This document shows, piece by piece, positions 19,230 through 33,200 of a DNA stretch of 64,000 bases. Each line of letters opens with the position of its first letter. Within the stretch, counting starts at the first letter, position 1. The stretch comes from Buxus sempervirens (taxonomy: Eukaryota > Streptophyta > Magnoliopsida > Buxales > Buxaceae). The notes under the pieces are model-generated. The model searched no databases, had not been told where the DNA came from, and was given only the letters and a program-made list of their open reading frames with translations. The position numbers and the translations under genes are program-made. The stretch lies in the NCBI GenBank assembly GCA_947561395.2, contig OX387186.1:48565220-48629219 (forward strand), given 5' to 3'.

Positions 19230-22228
19230 TGTAACGCCCCGAACCCGGGTCAGTGCAAACCGGCACCCAACCCGAACCCGGTTCGCTACTGTAACAACCC
19301 AAGTCCGATTCAACAATCAAACTCGAGATGTTACCACGAAGCTGGGGTCAGATACATACCAAGATTCACAATAATTTTAAAATTTATAAATCAATTACAT
19401 CAGAGTTATGGTGGCCAAATAAAATAAACAATTCTTTAATCAATATATTCAATTCAATTTACAATTAAGTTTATCTAATCAACATGTGACATTAATACCA
19501 ATTATAATTCTACCCATCAAATTAAAACCCCATCTTCGCGATCTCTCCAAGCAACCTGAAAAATATAGGGGAAAACGGAGAGAGATTTACATCTCAGCAA
19601 GTAGCAGGTGCATGCAATTTGAAACAGTCCAATATAAGCAAATAGTCATGAGGTATTCGATTAATCAACGATAAGACGAGAAATCCAAGTTATTCATGGC
19701 AATTCCAAATAAAGCGATAAAACAGACGATCATGTATAAATACCAGTAGCTTGATGTTAACGGGGTAAAACCGACAAAAGCGACAAAACACGTGCCATTG
19801 CAGGACTCACAAAGATGATAAGTATTTGAGATGACACTCAACTAAATGCTGTTCCACCGTGCGGCTTAGGGGCAGTGCTACTTGATGATACTCAAGCCCC
19901 ATGCAGCGCAGCTTAGGCAAGAGCCGTAGTCACCGACTTATTGCGCACGAACCCCGCAGAGTTGGACGTACCACCAGCATGCAGCACCAGAATCAATACA
20001 TGGAGTGTGGTCGCTTATCCACATGTACAGGGAATCACCAGCGGCTCACCGGGGTGTCCCTCCAGACATAGGACCCTCCCAGAGCAAACTAACTTGCAAA
20101 GGGAAGCGCGCTCACAATATAGGAGTAAATCAACCCAAACTAAATACCACTTAGCTAACCAGCCAAAACTATGGATCCATATACAGCTAAGCCCACTGAC
20201 ACAAACCACGATAAAACCACATACGGGAGGACACGCTAATGTAGGAGGCATACACACTTTTACCTGTAAAGGATTACACATCTCTACACAGAGGATTACC
20301 CATCTCTGCCGTAAAAGATAGTATCAAACTCTACCACAGAAGCCGTATCACCCAACCGTAAAATTAAAGAGAACAATATCATACCACATACCAATCCATA
20401 CCAACGTATTCAATTCCAAGTGAAAACCATGTTTCAATCCTCAATAATCCAAACAGAGCCTTTTGCATGATAACAGATGCAATTCTTTAATTATATTCAA
20501 AATAAACCCATGAATCATAAGTTCGTTGCAACTTAAGGTTTATGCAAATCCAGTAGCCAATATTCATATTTAAAGCCCAAATAAAAGTAAATCAAATCAT
20601 GCTTGAACTTTTCCTTCTTAATCCCTTTATTAGAATCCAATTTCCTACCTTAGCACCTAAGCTAGTTTCTATTTGAATTTTCTGTATTTTATTTTTCCAG
20701 CATGTTCTACAGACCTAGAATGAAGTTTAAAAGATGTTTGTAAGCTATAAATTTCAGTAGTATTATTTCTAGCAATATCCATACCCTTTGGATCTTTTAT
20801 AAACAATCCTTTCATTATAACCTTCTATTTATTGCTTAATCTTTCCCAATTAATTTTATAATTTGTATAGCTTAATTAGGTCCTTATAAAGATGCTAACA
20901 TGCTTAACTACTCATAGGAATTATTGGGTATTTATTCGAATTACAAAATCCCCAAAATCTACAAATTCTGCATAGAGCGCCTACCTCTACAGGGCTGGGC
21001 GATCCTAGGCGCTCGTGCAATTTTTAACAGAATTTTCCAGATCTTCCAATTTCGGATTTTCATGCTTTTGCTTTATGTTTTCTTGGTCTAAATTAATCTA
21101 CAAACTTTCTGAAACATACCTAGAGCCTTCTAGATTAATCCTTATAAATTAAATACCATCCTAAAATTTATTTCATGGTAAAACCAAGTTTTCTCCATTA
21201 TTTCAACAAATCCTTCAAGAACACCAAATACTAAAATATAACAATTTTGATTCCATGTAAATACTGTTTCGACTAATCCATTCAATCCATATGAAATCAC
21301 AGAAAACGAAATCATGCAGTTCCTCACGTTTTCCAAGGGTTACTACTTGCCTTATACGCTAAATCCTTCTTCCATTGCACCTTCTAATTCTGGACCAGAA
21401 TGTTGCTCCCAACCGCACCAAGCTAGACTCTTCCAATTCAAATCTCCACCGTTCACAATGTAGTTTTATCAGTCACGAACAAAACCTCCAAATTTGAAGG
21501 CGATCCACCGTACGGATTTTCCCCGATCGCGTTTTGATGGTGGCTGGTCAGACACCTCCATTAGAAACCTCCTTCCTTTCTCTCCCTCTTTTCTCTCCAT
21601 AAGAAACCCACGAAAATCCCCTCTCTTCTAACCTTAGTCTCCTATTTATACTAGGCTTTAGAAATCCTAAACCAACCCTAATTGGCTAATTAAATTTGGG
21701 CTAACCCAACTATGGTCTAGTTAATGTCTAATCCCTCTAATTTAATTCCTACTTTTTCTCCACCTTTTATTTTCTACTTAAACAATCCTAATTAAGTTTC
21801 TTATTATCTAAACTCATGAAAATAACCTATTTTCGTGTAAAATATTTAATTAAACATTTCTATCACTTAAAACCTTATTTTCTCCAAATTAAGATGTGAA
21901 ATCTCCTAATTACCCTTTTTCCCACTTTTAGGCTTTTATTAATTTCTTTTAATTTCTAACTTGTCAAAATAATTTGTTTTCTTCTATTTTCTAATTCTAA
22001 TTATTATTTGATGATCTATTTACTAATTACCCTTTTCTGGAAATTACCAAAATACCCTTTTTATTCTTTTAGGCTAATTTCATTAAAATTCTTTCTTTAT
22101 CTTCAACTTAGAACTTATTTGAATTAATTATCCTCTAAATCTTCACTTTTTATTTTAACTAGGACTTAACTCATATTTTCTTTTATTTATTATTTATTTA
22201 TTTATTAGGTGAAAATCGGGGTTTTACA
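19230..22228 (-). mobile_element. Solo LTR, about 3 kb, of a different gypsy family
   Basis: Bounded by perfect GTAGC duplications (19225-19229, 22229-22233). On the minus strand it starts TGTAAAACCCCGATTTTCACC-like and ends CGGGGCGTTACA, the terminal style of chromovirus-type (Tekay/Del-like) LTRs. The minus orientation is supported by TATAAATAGGAG at about 21650. It has no coding sequence and no PBS or PPT, so it is a recombined solo LTR. Removing it rejoins the A leader exactly as in element B. Family naming is by terminal pattern only. Confidence 0.82.
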
Positions 22229-22922
22229 GTAGCTTGGCGCAACGAGGTCGATACTTCAAAAAGCGAAAGTGAAAACATTCACCTTAGAACTTTGAGCTAA
22301 TGATGTGATGATAACGTGGATCTGGGATTCTGGTCATCACTAGGCTTGAGTGCTAAGTTGCCATTAAGCCAAAACCCAAAACCCCTACGCTTGAAGGTGG
22401 AGTTACACGTTTTTGGCTAAAGTACACAATTACGTGAGGATATGGGTTTGTATCATTGTGGGAAGGCCATGTGCATGGCTTACAAACCAGGGCATAATGC
22501 GGATGCCATATTGAAGGTAAACAAGGTAACAAGGTAATCCTATTGTTTTGCATTATTATCATGTCATAGGGGTGTTATGGTGCCCATTGGTTCGGGATAA
22601 AATTGGTCCCAAAATATGCAAGTTTTTAAAATTGGTGCAGCCCATAGGAAGAGTCTCTAACTCTGTTTAGAATCAATCCTACCCTATGTTCATACAAGAG
22701 GCAACAAAAGGGTACCAAATTCTTGAGTATGGTGTCAATTTGGAGGGTACATGTGCCTTCCTAAACATGTGTTTTAGCAAAAAGGTCAAAGTCCACTTTG
22801 GGACAGTTTAGAAGCTCTGCAATGGGTGAAACGTATGTTTGGATGAGCAATCAAAGTGATCAAACCATGTAAAAACATAAAAGAGCTCCGTAAAACCAAA
22901 TTTAGTACACGGGGTGGGCTCG

Positions 22923-23026
22923 CCCGTATTGGTTATACGGGCTAAGTTCGCCCGTGTTGGTCATACGGTCACGGCTTGCTCGTAATATGAACACGGGCAA
23001 GGCCGGACCGTGGTGAATATACGGTT
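22923..23026. repeat. Inverted-word array, exact 28-bp period, in the A leader
   Basis: CCCGTA, CCCGTG, CTCGTA and ACCGTG begin at 22923, 22951, 22979 and 23007, exactly 28 bp apart, each followed after about 14 bp by a TACGGG-type complement. The homologous part of the B leader has an array built on AACCG instead. Confidence 0.9.
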
Positions 23027-23159
23027 TTCTCGGAGGATTCAACTTTAATCAGTTTTTCCCACTAAAATCTTCCTTTAACCCTTAAATAATAATAAAGGGA
23101 AACAAGTTTGAATAAAATGCTTCAAAAAAAATAAAATAAAAAAAAATAATTGAATAAAA

Positions 23160-23960
23160 AAAATGTGAGAGAAAGGTTCCTTGGGCCTCTGAAAGCCTTT
23201 GAATTTCAGACTTTTTCTCAAAAACTCATTGGGCCTCTAAAATCCTTTGAATTTCAGACTTTTTCTCAAAAACTCCTTGGGCCTCTGAAAGCCTTTGAAT
23301 TTCAGACTTTTTATCAAAAACCTTCGGGCCTTTGAAAGCCTTTGAATTTCAGACTTTTTCTCAAAAACTCATTGGGCCTCTAAAAGCCTTTGAATTTCAG
23401 ACGTTTTCTCAAAAACTCCTTGGACCTCTGAAAGCCTTTGAATTTCAGACTTTTTATCAAAAATCCTTGGGCCTCTGAAAGCCTTTGAATTTCAGACCTT
23501 TTTCTTTTGGGCCTCTGAAAGCATTTGAATTTCAGATCTTTTTCTTTTGGGCCTCTGAAAGCCTTTGAATTTCAGATCTTTTGGGCCTCTGAAAGCCTTT
23601 GAATTTCAGACCTTTTTCTTTTGGGCCTCTGAAAGCCTTTGAATTTCAGATCTTTTGGGCCTCTGAAAGCCTTTGAATTTTAGACCTTTTTCTGGGCCTC
23701 TGAAAGCCTTTGAATCTCAGATCTTTGGGCCTCTGAAAGCCTTTGAATTTCAGATTCTTTTCTCAAAAACTCTTTGGGCCTCTGAAAGCCTTTGAATTTC
23801 AGACTTTTATCAAAAACCCTCGGGCCTTTAAAAGCCTTTGAATTTCAGACTTTTCCTCTAAATATCCTTGGGCCTCTGAAAGCCTTTGAATTTCAGACCT
23901 TTTTCAAAAAAAAAAAAATCCCTGGGCCTTTGAAAGCCTTTGAATTTCAGATCTTTCTCT
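23160..23960. repeat. Leader minisatellite of element A
   Basis: About 18 to 20 tandem units of a 37-60-bp repeat with the core GGGCCTCTGAAAGCCTTTGA followed by ATTTCAGAC and a variable T-rich spacer. Translations of it (LGPLKAFEFQTF repeats) are by-products. Confidence 0.92.
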
Positions 23961-24220
23961 CTTTTTTGTGGGACCTGTTGGAAGCCCTAGAATATTCCAA
24001 CAAATCAATTGAAAAAAAAACAACAAAAAAAAACAAAAAACAAAAAAGGAAGCAAATAAAGAAAAAAATCCAAACTCGTGTTCACCCAACCTGCACATAG
24101 GCATTCCTAGGCATGTGAATGAGATTAATTGGGCACTGATATTTTTTTTCTTTTATTTTGTGACCAGGTACTAATACACTTGCAATCATAGCTCCTGTAA
24201 CTAGATCAAGAGCTCGCGCC

Positions 24221-27200
24221 ATGAATCCCATTGAAGACGAAGCTGATGCTCCTCATCCAGATGTTGTCCTGCTCCAAGAACAAGTAGCAGGACTAGCCCG
24301 AATGTTAGAGAACATATTGTCCGTGCAGGCCCAACAAGTGCAGGCCCAACAAATGCAGGCCTAGAACCAAGCATCCACTTCCAACCCTGCACCTCCACCC
24401 CAAATCAATATTCCACCTCCAGTGCAACCAACTCCTGAACCCGTCTATGAACCCACCCCTGAACCTATACTGACCAGGGATGAGACAGCTGAATCAAACA
24501 AGGCTAAGGAAAAGGAAAGGATAAGGGAAGAGGTTGAAAGAAAGTTCTTGCATAAGCTAGAAATGATTCAAGATGAACTTAGAGAAGTAAAAGGGGTAAG
24601 CAACTTTGGAGGCATCAACTTTGAGGACTTATGCCTATACCCCAATGTTAACCTGCCGGCTAAGTTCAAGTGCCCAGACCTAGATAAATATGATGGCACG
24701 GGCTGCCCCATGAGCCATCTGAAGTTATACTGTGGTGCCCTATGCCAGTTTGGGCAGGATGAGGGTGTTCTGATCCAGATCTTCCAAAGGAGCTTAACTG
24801 GAACCGCCTTGAGGTGGTTCGCTACTCTAGACCATGGAAAGATTAGAAGATGTAAGGACCTAGCAGATGCCTTCCTAGCTTAGTACCGGTTCAATTCAGA
24901 GATCGTACCAGATAGGTACGACGTAATGAGAATGAGCAAGGGAAGGGACGAATCTGTAAGACAGTATGCCAAGAGATGGAGGGAGACTGCCTCTCAGGTC
25001 ATACCACCTATGCTAGAGCAGGAGATGATTTCCACTTTCATCAGCACATTGGGTCAACCATTCTACAGCCACCTGGTGGGTCAGACCACTACTAATTTTG
25101 CGGCTTTAGTACAAGTGGCCGACCGAATCGAAGAAGGAATCAGGTCGGGTAAAATAATTGACCACTCTGCCATGGTTAATCAGCAAGACCCCAATGTGAA
25201 GAAAGGAAGCGGGATGAAGAAGAATGGAAACAAGAAAGAAGGGGAGGTGAACATGGTACAGCCACCATCAGGCCCTAACAAGCCCATACAAATCAACATA
25301 CCTGCTCATTTTCCTACTCTATCTCCATCTACCCAAGCCCCTATGAGGGTTAATGTTCCAGCAGCACCTTCAGACCAAAAAAGGGTTTTTACTAAGGAGG
25401 AAAAGGATGCTTATTTTGCAGCAAGGAGAAATAGGGTTTTCACCCCTATTCCATTGACTCCTTCTCAATTGCTGCCCACCTTATTGCAAGGAGGGTATAT
25501 CACTTTAAGAGAACCCAATCCGAATGCACCCAAGGGGAGAAATTTTGACCCCTCCACTACTTGTGATTACCACATGGGTGCACCTGGGCACCCTACTGAC
25601 AAGTGCTGGCCTTTGAAACATGCCATTCAGGACTTACTGGACCAGAATACCCTGTCTTTCAATACAGGGGCTCCCAATCCTCCTAGAATAAATATTGGAC
25701 AGAACCCTCTGCCCCAGCATCATTGGGCAGGCCCATCTAATGTTATAGGTATCGTCTCTTCTGATGAAATAACCTTTGACCCATCCCAGTTAATTGCTCC
25801 AATAGGGACAACGGTCAAGGTTTATTTTAACAGAATAAACAAAGAAAAAGAAATAAATGTAATTTCAAAGGGAAACGATAGTGCTGCAAAGAACATTAGC
25901 TCATCTCTGGACCGGGTCTCGTCCCTCATGGCCCAAATGAACATTGCAAAACCACCATTGGTCATCAATTGCAGTCCATCCACCTTTACTTCACCCATTC
26001 AGTCAAAACCACCGTTGGTCATAAACTGTGACCCTCTTAATGCATCAGTCACTTCTGTGACCCCTCAACCAAAACAACTCCCACCATTGGTTGTTGATAT
26101 CCCTCTCACTCAAATTTCATCATCCAAGTCTAAACTTCCTCACGTGGTGATAAATGTCCCCAAGCCTTCCTACTCTGAATCGGCTGTACCATGGAACTAC
26201 AGTGAAGCTTTTACCACTACATGCCCTGCAGCTGAAAGCAAGGAAGAAGTGAACCTCATGATGAGGTCAGGAAAATGTGTAGGGGTAGAAGAAAAACAAA
26301 AGGAAACAGAGAAGGAGAAGGAAGAAGAAAAAAATAAAGGAAAGGCCAAGAAAAGGGATGATGCCCCTCAGGTAACTAACAGTGAGGCTGTGGACCTCAT
26401 GAAGATAATAAAAAAGAGTGAGTTCAATGTTATCGAACAGTTGAACAAAGTCCCTGCCCAGATCTCAATACTGGGCCTATTGTTAAATTCTGAAAAACAT
26501 AGGGACTCCTTGTTAAGGATACTTCAGGGGGCCCATGTGCCTAAAAATATTGAACCAGACCAACTAGGCCGGATGGTTGGTCAAATTTTATCTCACAATG
26601 TGATAACCTTTTCAGAGACTGAGATCAGCCCAGCAGGGTATCATCATGTAGACCCATTGCACATAGCTGTACTCAGTAAGGGTTGCATGATAGCCCAGGT
26701 CTTGATTGATAATGGGTCGGCTCTCAATGTCTGCCCGTTAGTAACCTTTGTTAAGCTCGGTCTGGAGCAAAACAAAATCAAACAGAATGGAAGAATCATA
26801 AGAGCATTTGACAGCTCTAAAACACACTCCCTAGGGGAGGTGGAACTGCCGGTCACAATTGGACCGTATATTTTCAACATCACATTTGAAGTGATGGATA
26901 TACCTGCGGCATTCAACCTACTTCTAGGAAGGCCGTGGATTAATATGGCTAGGGCTATACCATCTACCCTCCACCAAAGAGTCAAATATATCAGAGGGCA
27001 AAAGGTGATTACTTTCCTAGCCGAAAATTTGGTTCCCCCCATGTGGTCCCCTGACGTACCCTACATAAACATGGAAATGACTGCTGATAAGATGGCCTTT
27101 CACTCTTTCCAGTTTGAAACTGTTAATTTTATACCTGGGGGGTATCAGGAAAAAGAAGGAAAGTTGACCTGTGCTGAGAAAATGGTCAAGAATGTGCTGG

Positions 27201-30200
27201 AAAAGTACAACTTTCACCATGGAAAAGGTCTGGGGGTTAACCTGCAAGGAAGGATAGAACCGATAAAGGTTAAGAGGATGGTTCATAGAGCAGGATTGGG
27301 GTCCAAGCCAAGAAAGTGGAGAAGTCAGAAGGAAATGGAAAACATGAAATTCCCTCACATCAGGGAAACTTTTCCTAAGCTTTCTCACATGATTCAGCTG
27401 TCTCCTCCTGAGGATCAGTCCAAACCCCCATACTACAATGTCAACCCATTCCAAAAACCCAAGTCCTCAACCGTGCAACCATATGTTCCACCTCCACCTC
27501 CACAAGCATTGGGTGGGCCTGGGCCACATACAGAACAGAAGCATGACTTTTCTGAGGACGTGGGAGCATTCTTTGCCATGACAGAAGGCAACCAAGAAAA
27601 AGTAGCAGATGAGCTACCTTTTATCGACTGGGCTGCAGTAGAAGTTCCATCTGGGACTGGCCCTACAGAAGAAACAGGCGATGCAACTCACCCAGTATTG
27701 GTGATTTCATATGCGGACCCTGAGCTTGAGGAGCAGGCTTGTATCCCTGCCCCAGATTCTTTTATTCTAAACAATTGGGAGGAAACTCCCCTTACTTTTG
27801 AAGCCGCGTTTGTTTGGCAAACAAACATGGCTTCCAAAAAAAACTCCATTAGTGGAATGCCCTTTTCCTGAAGGTTTTAATGAGCCTTCGTCTTCAGGGA
27901 AAGATTTTGTAGAAGGCTCTCAAAAAACACAAAAAGATTTTTAAATTTTTTCTAGAAAAGATAAGGTTTTCAAAAAGGTCCAAACTATTTATGAACCATA
28001 TAAGCAAACGGAATTGGATCAAGTTGAGTATGACTTCGACCTCGAGCTGGACTTTGACCTAATGGGGGTTGAGGAAGAGACCGAGGACGAAGAAGACGAC
28101 CATCCAAAAGAAATCACATATCAATTAGAGCGTCATGAAAAGGGGGTCCAACCCAATATTGAAGAAACCATATCAATAAACCTAGGGACCGAAGATGACC
28201 CAAAGATAGTAAAGATTGGGGTATGCTTATCTGAGGTACAGCGGGATGAAATGATACGGTTCTTGGCTGATTATGAAGATGTATTTGCATGGTCGTATCG
28301 GGATATGCCAGGTTTAGACACGGACATGGTTGTGCATAGGCTACCCATTCTACCAGATGCCAAGCCAGTTAAGCAGAAACTAAGAAGGTTAAAACCTGAA
28401 TGGACATTGAAGGTCAAAGATGAAGTGGTTAAGCAATTCCAAGCTGGGTTCTTAGCGGTCTCCACGTACCCCGAATGGCTTGCAAATATAGTGCCAGTAC
28501 CAAAGAAGGATGGAAAGCTTAGAATGTGCGTAGATTTTAGAGATTTGAATAAGGCAAGTCCAAAGGATGATTTTCCACTTCCACACATAGACATATTGGT
28601 GGACAACACTGCGGTACATAGCCTGTTCTCATTCATGGACGGGTTTTCTGGGTATAATCAAATTAAGATGGCTAAGGAAGACCAAGTGAAGACAGCCTTT
28701 ATCACCCCTTGGGGTACCTTCCATTACACTGTCATGCCATTTGGGCTTAAGAACGCTGGGGCAACCTACCAACGGGCCATGACAGCCTTATTCCATGATA
28801 TGATCCATAAGGAGATGGAGGTTTATGTGGATGATATGATAGCCAAATCATGTGAAGAAGAAGACCACTTGATCAACTTGAAGAAGGTATTTGACCGGCT
28901 CAAGAAATATAGTCTAAGGCTTAACCCTGCGAAATGTATCTTTGGGGCTACATCAGGAAAATTATTGGGCTTTATAGTAAGTAGAAGGGGAATTGAGATA
29001 GACCCAGCTAAAGCTAAAGCAATCATTGAAATGCCATCACCTAGAACCGAGAGGGAAGTTCGGGGTTTTCTTGGAAGGATTCAGTACATAAGCCGGTTCA
29101 TAGCACAGCTCACCGCCATTTATGAACCAATTTTCAAGCTTCTAAGAAAGAATAACCCGACAATCTGGAATGACGATTGCCAAGAAGCCTTTGACACAAT
29201 AAAGGAATATTTGTTGAACCCACCTGTGCTAGTACCACCAACTCCAGGAAGACCATTGATTTTATACTTGTCAGTTTTGGAGACGTCAATGTGGTGTGTC
29301 TTAGGACAGCATAGCGATACAGGCAGAAAGGAGAGGGCGATTTACTACCTGAGTAAGAAATTTACAGAATATGAAGCAAAGTATTCCCCTCTGGAAAAGA
29401 CTTGTTGTGCATTAGTGTGGGCAACTTAGAGGTTGAGGCATTATTTCCTTAGTCATTCCACCTTATTGATATCCCGAATGGACCCTTTAAAGTATCTATT
29501 TGAGAAACCAGCTTTAACTGGTAGAACAGCGAAGTGGCAGTTATTACTCTCTGAATTTGACCTCAACTATATCACACAGAAAGCCATTAAGGGTCAAGCC
29601 ATTGCTGATCACTCAGCCGCGCACCCTTTACCAGAATACCAACCTTTGAAGACTAACTTTCCTGATGAGGCAATCCTGTTTGCTGAAGAAGAAGAAGGTG
29701 AAAGCTCTTGGCAAATGTTTTTTGATGGGGCCGCCAATATGAATGGAAATGGAATAGGGGCTGTGTTGATCAAGCCAGATGGGGCACATATCCCAATCGC
29801 AGTGAAGCTAAGGTTCCAATGCACGAACAATATAGCAGAGTATGAAGCATGCATAATTGGATTGCAAGCTGCCTTAGACCATGAAGTAGAGGAACTTGAC
29901 GTATATGGGGATTCGAGTCTTATCATCTTCCAAACAACTGGTGAATGGAAAACCAAGGATCACAAATTGATCCCCTATCACCAGTATTTGGAAGAAATAA
30001 GCACCAAATTTACTCGAATTTCCTTCAATTATATGCCAAGGGCCAAAAATCAGTTTGCGGATGCTCTAGCAACATTGGCTTCAATGGTCAGTATGCCAGA
30101 AGGTGTGGATATTAGACCATTGGAAATTGAAGTCAGAGATGAACCAGCTTATTGCCTTATTCTAGAAGAAACCCCAGAAGAAGAGGTACCATGGTTTCAA

Positions 30201-33200
30201 GATATTAAGAACTTCCTAAATGATCAGAGTTTGCCAGAAAATATCACTTCTACAGAAAAAAGAACAATACAAAGATTGGCAGGACAGTTCTTACTAAGTG
30301 GTGGGCAGTTGTACAAAAGATCACACAATGATATACTACTTAGATGTGTTGCCAAGACCGAGTCAGAAAGGTTAGTTGAAACTGTACATGGAGGAGTGTG
30401 TGGACCCCATATGAACGGGCACATGCTTGCCAAGAAAATTCTGCGATTGGGATATTACTGGTCGACTATGGAGCATGATTGCTATATACATGTCAAAAGG
30501 TGTCATTTATGCTAAGTGTATGCGGATAACAAGAATGCACCTCCAAGTGAATTACACAACATGACATCTCCATGGCCCTTCTCCATGTAGGGTATAGACG
30601 TCATTGGAATGATCTCTCCAAAGGCATCAAATGGACACAGGTTTATACTTGTAGCAATTGATTACTTCACCAAGTGGGTAGAGGCAGCTTCATATGTAAA
30701 CATTACAAGTAACCACGTTTTAAAATTCTGAAGCACAATATCATTTGTCGCTACGGTTTTCCAAGTGCCATAGTATCAGACAATGCTTCAAACCTTAAGA
30801 ACAAGGACATGAGAAAGATGTGTGAACAGTTTCAAATTACCCACCACAAGTCAGCTCCGTATAGACCAAAGATGAATGGGGCAGTGGAAGCAGCAAATAA
30901 GAATATAAAGAAGATCATTTAGAAGATGGTAGTGAGTTTTAAAGATTGGCATGAAATGCTGCCACTTGCTCTACATGCTTACAGAACCTCAATTCGAACT
31001 TCTACAGGGGCAACCCCGTATTCCTTAGTATATGGAATGGAAGCAGTTTTACCAGTGGAAGTAGAAATACCTTCACTAAGAGTGCTGTTAGCACCTGATT
31101 TTTGCACCCTAAAAAATGAAGAAAATGAAAATTTCAATTAAAAAGTCAAACCCTGAGGGGCCAAAAAATTGACTTTTGATTCAAGTGAATTTGACCATCA
31201 AACTTCCTCTCATCAAAAAGAGCATTTCGACACGGTTCTAACGCAACCAAGTTTGCCAGAATCGGAGTCCGGATGAGGAAGTTATGAGCCGGTCAAACTT
31301 TTGGGGGAGCGAAAGTTGACTTTTTGCTCAACCCCAATTCAACTGCCCAATTTGATCCCAGTGGATAGTGTGTTCCGAGCTGATTCCAACGACACCAAAT
31401 TTGCTGAAATCGGACATCAGACGGAAAAGTTATGGGCAGTTGAAGTTTCAAGAAAGCTGCCCATGTGGCAAAACAGCAGCAAAAAGCAGAATAAATGAAT
31501 TAAATAAATAAAATAATCATTTAATAAAAATATCTTTATTTTTTAATAATATTTTAATAAAAGAATCTCGTTTTTATAATAAAATAATCAAAAAATCGGA
31601 TAAAAATCTTTAAATAAACCAAATTTAATAAAGCATTTGAAATCCAACATTTTAAAAACGTGCTGGACCGTATTTTAAGTACGGGCGAGGCATGCCCGTA
31701 TTTCAAATACGGGCAAGCTTCTAGAAAGAGACGCGTGTCGCTGTACGGCGGGACACGCGTCCCGTACGGCCGATTTTGCGAGATTTGAAAATGTGCGTTT
31801 TTCGCCCGTATTTGAATTACGGGCAAGGCACGCCCGTACTTTAAGTACGGGCAAGGCATGCCCGTACTTCAAATACGGTCACGAAAATTTTGCCTATAAA
31901 TAGAGAGGCCACCCCCCTTATTTCAACAAGCCAACTCCCAGGGCCTCCACCCCCTCTCTTCCTTACTGTTACCACGTCCAACCTCTGTCCAAGTGATGCC
32001 ACCCTAAATCCCAAACACCAAATACCAATTTTACCTCTGAAATGCTGCCAAACCTTCCCACTTCACCCTGCAAGCATAAATAACCCATCGAACCTCTTTC
32101 AAATTCAATCCAAGGAATCCGACAGGACGCGGAAGTGCTGCCCAAATTCTTGGAGCACCATCACATATCACCAAGAACAAGGTAATAGCAAAGAAAGATT
32201 TCTGGTAATGTATTATTCATCATACATTGAATTTGATGCTTCCTAAATATGTCCTAACTACTTTCATCTTGTTATTGGTCTCTCACTTGTTTTTCTCTTA
32301 TTTTAGCATGGTTATGAGTTCCCCACATTCCCCATAATAAGAAGGAAATTCCATTTGAAGGGAGGAGGATAAATTTGAGTTCAAAATGAGAAGAAAGGAT
32401 CTTTAAGCTAACTTCAATGGACTTATTTTGATTATAAGGGACTTGTCTCCCATAATCTGTTGTAAATCATGCTTCCCCCCTCTCCTATCCTTCTTGACAA
32501 AGGATCATAAGTGGTCCAAGGAAAGGTTTGCCTCATTGACACCTGCAAAAAGAGAAGAAAAGTGGTTCCTTAAGCCAAATGAAGCAAAATGGAGCAAAAT
32601 GTCTTATTGTGAAGACACTGGAATCACCACAGAGGTCGCCGGAGTACTCCAGGAACACGTCGGAATGATCCTAGCCAGAATCGGAACATAAAAATGCAAA
32701 ACTGAATTTGACCGTATTCTCAGAGCGGGCTGGGTGTGCCCGTATTTACCACACGGGCAAGCCTGACCCGTATTGCACTCACGGGCAAGGCCAGTCCATA
32801 TGACAAATACGGGCAGTTGTAAATATAACTTAAAAAACATAGTTTTCCGACCCGGTTGGATCCATTCCGACCCAAACAGCTTGACCCGACTTGGTGTGTT
32901 ACTTGGGCTATTTTTAGCCTGTTTTTGGACTGTGGGCCTAGAAGGACCCACCAATACCCTCCTTTGGGCCCACTTGAGTGGCCCACATTTTGACTGGCTT
33001 ATACCAGGCCTGTTTTCAACAAACAGGCCTAGGTCCCTTGACCCTTGGCTAATGGGCCCGTACCAAGCCCATTAAGCCCAAATAAATTGTAAATAAATAA
33101 ACTTTAAATAACCAAATGGGTTACCCAATAACCCAACTGGGCCCAAGGCCCAACCATGGTAGCCCGCGGGTCTTCCAACGGGACCCGGGTCCGACCCACT

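Larger units (their letters stand above)
18704..24220 (+). other. Untranslated leader of element A, with a nested solo LTR
   Basis: Homologous to the leader of element B (59814-63017, reverse strand). A block around GTAGCTTGGCGCAACGAGG through AAAACCCAAAACCCCTACGC (22229-22390) is well conserved in both. The 19230-22228 solo LTR interrupts it. It then holds an inverted-word array (22923-23026) and a minisatellite (23160-23960). No long open frame encodes a recognisable protein. Long leaders are usual in Tat elements. Confidence 0.75.

Noticed and set aside
19941..20321. 126-codon open frame in the solo LTR
   Set aside because: No recognisable domain and lies in LTR DNA; likely chance.
23150..24100. 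Repeat protein LGPLKAFEFQTF
   Set aside because: Translation of the leader minisatellite; frames break between units of unequal length.
27836..27843. Programmed frameshift in the A-run of gag-pol
   Set aside because: Element B is in a single frame across this site with a longer A-run, so the shift in A is a mutation.
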